Part shown: piece after piece, positions 1 to 5,514 of the stretch
How the letters are laid out: each line of letters begins with the position of its first letter
Position numbering within the stretch: the first letter of the stretch is position 1
Assembly (NCBI GenBank): GCA_009781575.1
Contig: WQXW01000145.1
Coordinates: 1-5,514, forward strand
Length of the DNA stretch: 5,514 nt
DNA from: Solirubrobacterales bacterium
Lineage (GTDB): Bacteria > Actinomycetota > Thermoleophilia > Solirubrobacterales > Solirubrobacteraceae
Reading direction: 5' to 3'
Program-made: the position numbers and the translations under genes
Notes under the pieces: generated by a model
Told to the model about the DNA's origin: nothing
Seen by the model: the letters and a program-made list of their open reading frames with translations, nothing else
The model's database searches: none

Positions 1-2349
<2,349 letters not shown>

Positions 2350-2390
2350 GCCCCGGCCGGCGGCCCGCGCAGCACCAGCGCCACTCGTCC

Positions 2391-2411
2391 CCGCCGTTGG
2401 GCCAAAGGCGG
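2391..2411. terminator. Hairpin between convergent LCP and FmdB genes
   Basis: CCGCC pairs with GGCGG, and inside them TTG pairs with CAA around a GGC loop, with one G/A mismatch. It lies 41 bases after the LCP stop and 23 bases beyond the FmdB-family stop. It is therefore placed to end transcription from both sides. No T-run follows on either strand, so it is not a canonical intrinsic terminator. Confidence 0.35.
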
Positions 2412-2424
2412 CGCAGATGCGCCC

Positions 2425-2439
2425 GCTGACGTGGTCAGC
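2425..2439. repeat. Short perfect inverted repeat over the FmdB-family stop codon
   Basis: GCTGAC-GTG-GTCAGC is a perfect 6-bp stem with a 3-base loop, and it includes the TGA stop codon of the minus-strand gene (2435-2437). It may add to transcript-end structure. By itself it is short enough to be chance in this base composition. Confidence 0.35.
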
Positions 2440-2854
2440 CGGCCGACGCGGGTGTCTTGGACGCGCTCTCTCCCGAGCGCTTCCCGCCGTCGCCGCTCCC
2501 GCTCTTTGAGCTTCCTGCGCTCCCGGCGCCGCCCTCGCTCTTGGAGCCGCCCTCGCGCTTGCCGCCGCCCTCGCGCTTGCCGTCCGCCCCCGCACCATTG
2601 GAATCGCCCTGCGGGGCGCCGTTCTTCGAGGACGTCTCGCTCGCCGCGCCCTCGCCCGCGCCCTCGCGCTGGCGCTTGCGCGTGCCGTAGTCGGTGTTGT
2701 AGAAGCCTTTGCCCTTGAAGTGCACCGCCGGCGCGTGCAGCACGCGCTCCACCGGCACACCCGTGTCGGGATCGTGCGTCAGCGGCTCCTCGCGGAATGG
2801 TTGCATCAGCTCGAAGGTGCTGCCGTCCGGCCTTCTGTACTCGTAGATCGGCAT
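2435..2854 (-). CDS. FmdB-family protein lacking zinc cysteines, with disordered tail; probable HrcA-regulated (Ruc-like)
   Basis: The product has 139 residues. Residues 1-57 follow the FmdB/CxxC regulatory domain: MPIYEYRRPDGSTFE at the start, PLTHDPDTGVPVERVL (24-39), then APAVHFKGKGFYNTDYG (41-57). Residues 58-139 are low-complexity Gly, Ser, Lys, Glu and Arg, probably disordered. The family normally carries two CxxC pairs; at those places (8, 11, 28, 31) this protein has R, G, D and T, and it has no cysteine anywhere. Start at 2854 is set by the conserved MPIYEY N-terminus; an in-frame ATG four codons upstream lies inside the -10 box. The promoter carries a CIRCE-like operator, so heat-shock control by HrcA is likely. 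Known relative by architecture and operator: Rv0991c (Ruc) of Mycobacterium tuberculosis, a chaperone in the HrcA regulon. A chaperone role here is inference. AGA-AGG (rare Arg codons) encode R7-R8. Confidence 0.85.
   Translation of the reverse strand: MPIYEYRRPDGSTFELMQPFREEPLTHDPDTGVPVERVLHAPAVHFKGKGFYNTDYGTRKRQREGAGEGAASETSSKNGAPQGDSNGAGADGKREGGGKREGGSKSEGGAGSAGSSKSGSGDGGKRSGESASKTPASAG
2546..2581 (-). repeat. Two perfect 18-bp tandem repeats in the FmdB-family tail
   Basis: The 18-bp unit at 2546-2563 is repeated exactly at 2564-2581. On the minus strand each copy encodes GKREGG. It lies within the low-complexity tail (about residues 92-103) and keeps the reading frame, so it looks like a recent slippage duplication that lengthens a disordered segment. 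Confidence 0.85.
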
Positions 2855-2880
2855 TGGCGCTCGCATTATAGGAGTGCCAA
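2854..2880 (-). promoter_or_regulatory. CIRCE-like operator (HrcA binding site)
   Basis: Read on the minus strand, the element is TTGGCACTC, nine bases, then GAGCGCCAA. The CIRCE consensus is TTAGCACTC-N9-GAGTGCTAA. The left arm matches at 8 of 9 positions and the right arm at 7 of 9, with exactly the 9-base spacer. The arms are complementary to each other at 8 of 9 positions. The element covers the -10 box, and its last A is the A of the ATG start codon. A bound HrcA dimer would block polymerase directly. The hrcA gene is not in this window. Confidence 0.8.
2865..2870 (-). promoter_or_regulatory. -10 box (TATAAT) of the FmdB-family gene
   Basis: A perfect TATAAT on the minus strand ends ten bases before the ATG. 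A start site about seven bases downstream would leave a 5' leader of only one to four bases. No Shine-Dalgarno sequence is present, consistent with leaderless or near-leaderless translation. No good -35 hexamer was found at 16-18 bp spacing. The box lies in the spacer of the CIRCE-like repeat. Confidence 0.7.
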
Positions 2881-2895
2881 CTGCAAAGACCCCAC

Positions 2896-2926
2896 ATCGA
2901 CTCGACCGATGGCCGATCAAGTCGAT
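2896..2926. repeat. 7-bp inverted repeat upstream of the CIRCE promoter
   Basis: ATCGACT (2896-2902) and AGTCGAT (2920-2926) are perfectly complementary, with a 17-base spacer containing CCGATGGCCGATC. On the minus strand there is also a tandem TTGATCGAC / TTGATCGGC. It lies 16-46 bp upstream of the CIRCE-like element, where an additional regulator could bind. No family can be named. Confidence 0.3.
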
Positions 2927-3002
2927 CAAAGAGGCACGCGCAACCGACAACGCCGCACGTCCCCGCAGCTCCAGCCCCGAGCGGTCGCACGCGCCGGCCG
3001 GT

Positions 3003-3106
3003 TGCCGGTCGAGCAGCGGCCGTTTCGTGTTTTGTTTTGAGGATTGGTTCCGCGCGGAACGAATCCTCTTTTTGAATCCCCCAACGGCCCCTGCGACAGG
3101 TGTGTT
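3003..3106. repeat. Long direct repeat, copy A
   Basis: This copy matches 5011-5116 in the same orientation. The gap-free block 3011-3106 equals 5021-5116 at 91 of 96 positions (differences at 3020, 3025, 3029, 3080 and 3089). A 2-base length difference comes just before it, then TGCCGGTC is shared. Weaker similarity (for example CCGCACG at 2953 and 4963) suggests an older element reaching back to about 2950. Its core is a 30-bp palindrome with T5 after it. It sits in the 337-bp gap between the TetR stop and the FmdB-family start. That gap also holds the CIRCE promoter, an inverted repeat and a GC hairpin, but no gene that I can support. Confidence 0.9.
3039..3073 (+). terminator. Palindromic hairpin plus T5 inside repeat copy A
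   Basis: GAGGATTGGTTCCGC (3039-3053) pairs with GCGGAACGAATCCTC (3054-3068) at 14 of 15 positions, the exception being a G-G mismatch, and is followed by TTTTT (3069-3073). In form it is an intrinsic terminator for plus-strand transcription. However, no plus-strand gene precedes it closely, and sequence beyond the T-run is also conserved between copies. It may instead be the core of a mobile palindromic repeat. Confidence 0.5.
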
Positions 3107-3142
3107 CGAGGCCGTGCGCCGGCGCCAGGCTGGACGGGAGCA

Positions 3143-3163
3143 CGGCCACCCCAGGGGTGGCCG
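3143..3163. terminator. Strong GC hairpin downstream of the TetR gene
   Basis: CGGCCACCCC (3143-3152) and GGGGTGGCCG (3154-3163) are a perfect 10-bp inverted repeat around one base, folding with a CAG loop. It lies 28 bases beyond the TetR stop codon. It probably marks the 3' end of the minus-strand membrane protein-TetR transcript, although there is no T-run. A shorter CTGAT-C-ATCAG palindrome (3185-3195) overlaps the stop codon itself. Confidence 0.45.
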
Positions 3164-3191
3164 CCACTGATCGGGCGGATCAAGCTGATCA

Positions 3192-3893
3192 TCAGTCCGC
3201 CAGGAGCGCCCGCGCGCACGCGATGCCAGCGTCCAGGGTCGCCGAGAAGTCGCGATCCGGCTCGCTCAGCATGCGCAGCGCGAGGCCGTCGGCGATCGAG
3301 AAGAGGATCTCCGCGATCGCCTCCGGGTCGGCGTGCAACTGGATCACGCCCTCGCGCTGGGCGCCGGCCAGCATGCCGGCCACCTGGCGGCGCGTGTGTT
3401 GCAACAGCCCCGCGTACTCCGCCGCGATGTCCCCGTGGCGGCGCGCCAGGGTGAACAGCTCGAACAGCAGCGTCATGTAATCGGGGTCCTGGCGCACCGC
3501 CGCCTCGAGGTTGCGCGCCATCAGCGCGATGAAGTGCTCCGCCGTGCGCGCCCCCGCCAGCTGGCGCTCCAGCGTCTCGATGCGCAGCTCGCAGTCGCGC
3601 CGCACCGCCTCGACCAGCAGCTGCTCCTTCGTGCCGAAGTAGTAGTGCAACAGGCCCCGCGACACGCCCGCTTCGCGCGCCACCCGCTCGAAGGTCGAGC
3701 CCGCGGTGCCCCGCCGCGCCACGCTCGTTCGCATCGCCTCGACGATCCGCTGCGCGCGCTCGCCCGACAGCGACCTCCCGCCCGCGTCCCGCTCCGCGCC
3801 CGCGTCCCGCTCCGCGCCCGCGTCCCGCTCCGCGCCGGCGTCCGCGTCCGGCTCCGCGCCGGCGCCGACGGTCAGCTCCGAGTGGGCGCCCAT
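3192..3893 (-). CDS. TetR-family transcriptional regulator with repetitive N-terminal extension
   Basis: A 233-residue one-component repressor by family. The DNA-binding domain spans about 43-92: RIVEAM helix, then TFERVAREAGVSRGLLHYYFGTKEQLL (67-93) with the helix-turn-helix and the hallmark YYFGTKE. The remaining 93-233 is the all-helical ligand-binding and dimerisation part (LELFTLARRHGDIAAEYAGLL, then AIAEILFSIADGLALRML). The ligand is not recognisable. Residues 10-40 are an Ala, Asp, Glu, Arg-rich extension built from repeated DAGAER units, unusual ahead of a TetR helix-turn-helix. The ATG at 3893 has GAGGAG (3903-3908) nine bases upstream, a good ribosome site. Frame further upstream overlaps the membrane protein gene and is not coding. 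It starts 52 bases after that gene's stop codon, so the two are probably co-transcribed, and autoregulation is plausible but unproven. Confidence 0.92.
   Translation of the reverse strand: MGAHSELTVGAGAEPDADAGAERDAGAERDAGAERDAGGRSLSGERAQRIVEAMRTSVARRGTAGSTFERVAREAGVSRGLLHYYFGTKEQLLVEAVRRDCELRIETLERQLAGARTAEHFIALMARNLEAAVRQDPDYMTLLFELFTLARRHGDIAAEYAGLLQHTRRQVAGMLAGAQREGVIQLHADPEAIAEILFSIADGLALRMLSEPDRDFSATLDAGIACARALLAD
3783..3836 (-). repeat. Three perfect 18-bp tandem repeats in the TetR N-terminus
   Basis: The 18-bp unit CGCGTCCCGCTCCGCGCC occurs three times in exact register (3783-3800, 3801-3818, 3819-3836). A degraded fourth, interrupted copy follows to about 3860. On the minus strand they encode the DAGAER / AERDAG hexapeptide repeats before the DNA-binding domain. 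Exact identity points to recent slippage, and copy number may vary between strains. Confidence 0.92.
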
Positions 3894-3945
3894 GCGCCGC
3901 CGCTCCTCGACGGGCCGTCCGGACTCGCGCGCCGGTTGCGGCGCG

Positions 3946-4428
3946 TCAGGAGGCCGGCGCCTCCGCCTCGCTCTCCGACGCCGACGCCGACGGCGCCGGC
4001 TCGGGCGGGGTGGTGGTCGAGCTGTAGTCGAACTCCTCCTCTGCGCCGAACAGCAGGTCCAGCACCTTGGAGCGCAGCTCCTCACTGAGTGCCACCGCCA
4101 GCACGCCGGCGACCACGATCAACAGCAGCGCGCGCCCGATGCCGCCTTTGCGCTTGGGCTTGGGCGGCGGTTGCGTGAGCGACTGCGATGCCTCGCGCAG
4201 ATGGCTCGCCGCCTCCATCAGCGAGCGCTGGACCTTGCGGTCGTCGAAGATCGCCTTGGTCGCCGGCTTGCCGTTGCCCATGCGCCCGTACGCCTCGCGC
4301 GCCGCCGCCCACGCCGCCACCAGGTTGGCGCGCAGCTGCTCGTCTTCGATCATCTGCTTCACGTAGCGGTTGCTCCTCGCCGCCTGCGCCGCTTCTCCGG
4401 CTCTGCCCATGCTGTATTTCGGTGCCAC
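3946..4428 (-). CDS. Single-pass membrane protein of unknown function (YtxH-like layout)
   Basis: The 160-residue product is not a recognised enzyme. Residues 1-90 are hydrophilic and helical (RYVKQMIEDEQLRANLVAAWAAAREAY; KAIFDDRKVQRSLMEAASHLREASQSL). A basic, proline-rich hinge follows (87-95), then one membrane helix (about 98-115, GRALLLIVVAGVLAVAL). After it comes SEELRSKVLDLLFGAEEEFDY (115-135) and an acidic Ser/Pro/Glu tail. The positive hinge suggests the N-terminus is cytoplasmic. A GTG start at 4428 is chosen because GAGGTGG lies about eight bases upstream; the ATG at 4410 has no ribosome site and would give 154 residues. Promoter and 11-bp repeats lie upstream. The TetR gene follows at 52 bases, suggesting a two-gene operon. 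The function, perhaps envelope-related, is unknown. Confidence 0.8.
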   Translation of the reverse strand: MAPKYSMGRAGEAAQAARSNRYVKQMIEDEQLRANLVAAWAAAREAYGRMGNGKPATKAIFDDRKVQRSLMEAASHLREASQSLTQPPPKPKRKGGIGRALLLIVVAGVLAVALSEELRSKVLDLLFGAEEEFDYSSTTTPPEPAPSASASESEAEAPAS

Positions 4429-4468
4429 TGGACCACCACCTCGATTCGCCCGATTTGCCGGTCCGCCC

Positions 4469-4474
4469 AATATA
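4469..4474 (-). promoter_or_regulatory. -10 box of the membrane protein-TetR transcript
   Basis: TATATT on the minus strand lies 40 bases upstream of the GTG start at 4428. A start site near 4462 would give a leader of about 34 bases that includes the GAGGTGG ribosome site (around 4436-4442). The -35 region (TTTGCG at 16-bp spacing) is poor and overlaps the last of the 11-bp repeats. Confidence 0.5.
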
Positions 4475-4484
4475 CCCGTCCACC

Positions 4485-4539
4485 GCGGCCCGCAAATGGC
4501 CGGCGAGCGGCCGGTGAATGGCCGGTGAGCGGCCGGTGA
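4485..4539 (-). repeat. Array of 11-bp tandem repeats upstream of the membrane-protein promoter
   Basis: On the plus strand, four contiguous 11-bp units of pattern (AT or GC)GGCCGG(C/T)GA fill 4496-4539: ATGGCCGGCGA, GCGGCCGGTGA, ATGGCCGGTGA, GCGGCCGGTGA. A weaker fifth unit (GCGGCCCGCAA) covers 4485-4495. The array ends about ten bases from the -10 box, just upstream of where polymerase binds. The period is close to one DNA helical turn, so bound proteins would line up on one face. Confidence 0.8.
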
Positions 4540-4569
4540 GCGGCGTCCACGCTCGCCGCCCGACCCGGG

Positions 4570-4815
4570 TCACGCGTGCAGCGCCGCCTGCTCCTGCGCC
4601 GACGGGAAGGCCCACGCCGCGCGCGAGCGGCGCTCCTGGCGGAACACGAGCCTCATCTGGGGCGGCGGTCTCAGCTGAGCGTCGTTGGGGCGGAAGGTCG
4701 CACACGGCTCCTCCAGATCGAGCGCGCACAGGAGGTTGCGCTTGAAGTAGCACTCCTCGCAACTGACCTTGCGCACGCCGAGCTTGCGCGTGCCACGACC
4801 GCCCTGCTTCTGCAT
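4570..4815 (-). CDS. Small four-cysteine (probable metal-binding) protein, unknown function
   Basis: The 81-residue product has four cysteines at 19, 22, 30 and 38, arranged C-X2-C-X7-C-X7-C within VSCEECYFKRNLLCALDLEEPCATFRP. This could bind zinc or an iron-sulfur cluster. It ends with a basic, arginine-rich segment (MRLVFRQERRSRAAW). From memory, small proteins with a C-x-x-C-[YF]-F-R...LCAL...EPCPTFRP block are common in actinobacteria, but no function is established to my knowledge. The ATG at 4813-4815 has GAGGG (4823-4827) seven bases upstream, a good ribosome site. It lies 141 bases upstream of the membrane protein gene, which has its own promoter. It may be a separate unit, and no clear -10 box was found for it. 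Confidence 0.8.
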   Translation of the reverse strand: MQKQGGRGTRKLGVRKVSCEECYFKRNLLCALDLEEPCATFRPNDAQLRPPPQMRLVFRQERRSRAAWAFPSAQEQAALHA

Positions 4816-4899
4816 GGATTGACCCTCGATGAACGCCGTGATTCGCTGGAGATCGCCGCCGCCTGCGCGGCTCCCCCGAACCGCGCCGCCACGACGCTC

Positions 4900-4912
4900 G
4901 TGATCAAATCAC
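4900..4912. promoter_or_regulatory. Palindrome GTGAT-CAA-ATCAC, possible operator
   Basis: This is a perfect 5-bp inverted repeat with a 3-base spacer, 85 bases upstream of the small cysteine protein gene, in an otherwise GC-rich gap. It could be a regulator site for that gene. It is short, and no matching second copy was seen in the window. Confidence 0.3.
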
Positions 4913-5010
4913 CGCCGCCCCCGCCACTCAAGGGCCCATTCCGCAAATCGCGCCGAAAACACCGCACGCCCCCCACGGCTCGAGCTCCGGGCGGGCGCGC
5001 GCTCCGGCGG

Positions 5011-5116
5011 TGCCGGTCGCGAGCAGCGGACGTTGCGTTTTTTGTTTTGAGGATTGGTTCCGCGCGGAACGAATCCTCTTTTTGAATCCACCAACGGCGC
5101 CTGCGACAGGTGTGTT
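5011..5116. repeat. Long direct repeat, copy B
   Basis: This is the partner of the repeat at 3003-3106, in the same orientation and exactly 2010 bp away over the gap-free block. It begins (minus-strand view) 17 bases past the lhgO stop codon and ends about 195 bases before the small cysteine protein gene. The 318-bp gap 4816-5133 holds this repeat, an older upstream extension to about 4960, and the short palindrome at 4900-4912. I see no credible gene in it. Confidence 0.9.
5049..5083 (+). terminator. Palindromic hairpin plus T5 inside repeat copy B
   Basis: The 30-bp palindrome (5049-5078) and T5 run (5079-5083) are identical to copy A, including the single G-G mismatch. As in copy A, the T-run is on the plus strand while all nearby genes are on the minus strand. 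A conventional terminator role for a neighbouring gene is therefore not obvious. Confidence 0.5.
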
Positions 5117-5133
5117 GCCGGACAGCGCGGTGT

Positions 5134-5514
5134 TCAGCCCAGCTCGAACAGCCGCTCCGCGCGGTCGGCCAAGTCGCGCGCGATCGCCAGGGCCGCGGTC
5201 GCGCCCGGCGAGGGCGCGTTTCGCACGTGCAACGCGCGCTCGGTGTGCGAGAACGCGAAGTCGTCCAGCAGCCGCCCGTCGCGTGCCAGCGCCTGCGCGC
5301 GCACGCCGCTGAGCGCGGCGGGGCGCACATCGTCGATGCGCAGCTCCGGCACGTACTGCGCGGCCTCGCGCACCAGCGCACCGGACCAGATCGAGTGGGC
5401 CAGCTCGCGCGCGCCCGCGCGCCACCAGTGGCGCATCATCCTCCAGGTGCCCGGCCAGGCGAGCGTGTCGAGCGCGTCCCGTGCTCTCACCCGCGCCGCG
5501 CCCGCGCCCGCGCC
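5134..5514 (-). CDS. lhgO: L-2-hydroxyglutarate oxidase/dehydrogenase, C-terminal part (cut by window edge)
   Basis: LhgO is an FAD-dependent oxidoreductase that converts L-2-hydroxyglutarate to 2-oxoglutarate. Only the last 126 residues are present, and the frame is open to the window edge. DTLAWPGTWRMMRHWWRAG, then VPELRIDDVRPAALSGVRAQAL, DGRLLDDFAF and VRNAPSPGATAALAIARDLADRA form the typical C-terminus. The GVRAQA and NAPSPGAT blocks help build the FAD and substrate pocket of this DAO-like family. A GTG at 5490 is internal and not the true start. The first visible residues (GAGAGAA) are Gly/Ala-rich, where the family usually has a less simple stretch. Repeat copy B lies right after the stop codon. 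Assignment rests on C-terminal motifs only; a close DAO-family relative is possible. Confidence 0.88.
   Translation of the reverse strand, partial: GAGAGAARVRARDALDTLAWPGTWRMMRHWWRAGARELAHSIWSGALVREAAQYVPELRIDDVRPAALSGVRAQALARDGRLLDDFAFSHTERALHVRNAPSPGATAALAIARDLADRAERLFELG

Noticed and set aside
2874..3170. 98-codon plus-strand open frame through repeat copy A as a full gene
   Set aside because: No ribosome site was identified, its flanks are not conserved in the other repeat copy, and its start lies inside the CIRCE-like element. Only the shared peptide is kept as a finding.
3894..4085. 64-codon N-terminal extension of the TetR gene
   Set aside because: Most of it overlaps the membrane protein gene out of frame and is an arginine run. 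GAGGAG correctly places the start at 3893.
4411..4470. TTG start at 4470 for the membrane protein
   Set aside because: That codon overlaps the TATATT box and has no ribosome site. The GTG at 4428 has GAGGTGG at good spacing.
3003..5116. CRISPR array or IS element ends
   Set aside because: There are only two copies, 2 kb apart and in direct orientation. There is no regular spacer pattern and no transposase or cas gene between them.

Overview
This is a very GC-rich stretch of chromosome. Its gene content points to a high-GC actinobacterium, most likely the class Thermoleophilia (Solirubrobacterales-like). The grounds are the neighbouring rsmI and metG, a divergent LCP protein, TANNNT-type -10 boxes set for leaderless starts, a small C-X2-C-X7-C-X7-C protein, and a single-pass membrane protein ending in a KVLDLLFGAEEEF-type juxtamembrane stretch. 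The taxon is an inference from gene style and was not tested by any search.

Layout, left to right. Bases 1-1170 hold a minus-strand pair: rsmI (16S rRNA C1402 2'-O-methyltransferase) followed 11 bases later by the start of metG (methionyl-tRNA synthetase, cut by the window edge). rsmI appears to be leaderless. Diverging from it, on the plus strand at 1270-2349, is a membrane-anchored LytR-CpsA-Psr enzyme for attaching polymers to the cell wall. It converges, across a hairpin-bearing gap, on a minus-strand FmdB-family gene (2435-2854). From 3192 to 5514 all genes are on the minus strand. In transcription order they are the C-terminal end of L-2-hydroxyglutarate oxidase (lhgO), a small four-cysteine protein, a single-pass membrane protein, and a TetR-type repressor.

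The most interesting locus is the FmdB-family gene. Its only visible promoter has a perfect TATAAT box, and that box sits in the 9-base spacer of a CIRCE-like inverted repeat (TTGGCACTC-N9-GAGCGCCAA) that runs into the start codon. CIRCE is the operator of the heat-shock repressor HrcA. This suggests a heat-inducible gene related to the HrcA-controlled, redox-regulated mycobacterial chaperone Rv0991c (Ruc). The protein here has lost all four zinc-ribbon cysteines and has no cysteine at all, so a thiol redox switch cannot operate in it.

The second notable item is a direct repeat of about 105 bp (3003-3106 and 5011-5116). Each copy is centred on an identical 30-bp near-perfect palindrome followed by T5. 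The copies lie in the two long gene-free gaps and bracket the segment with the small cysteine protein, the membrane protein and the TetR gene. A set of 11-bp tandem repeats lies just upstream of the membrane-protein promoter and may be an iterated regulator site.
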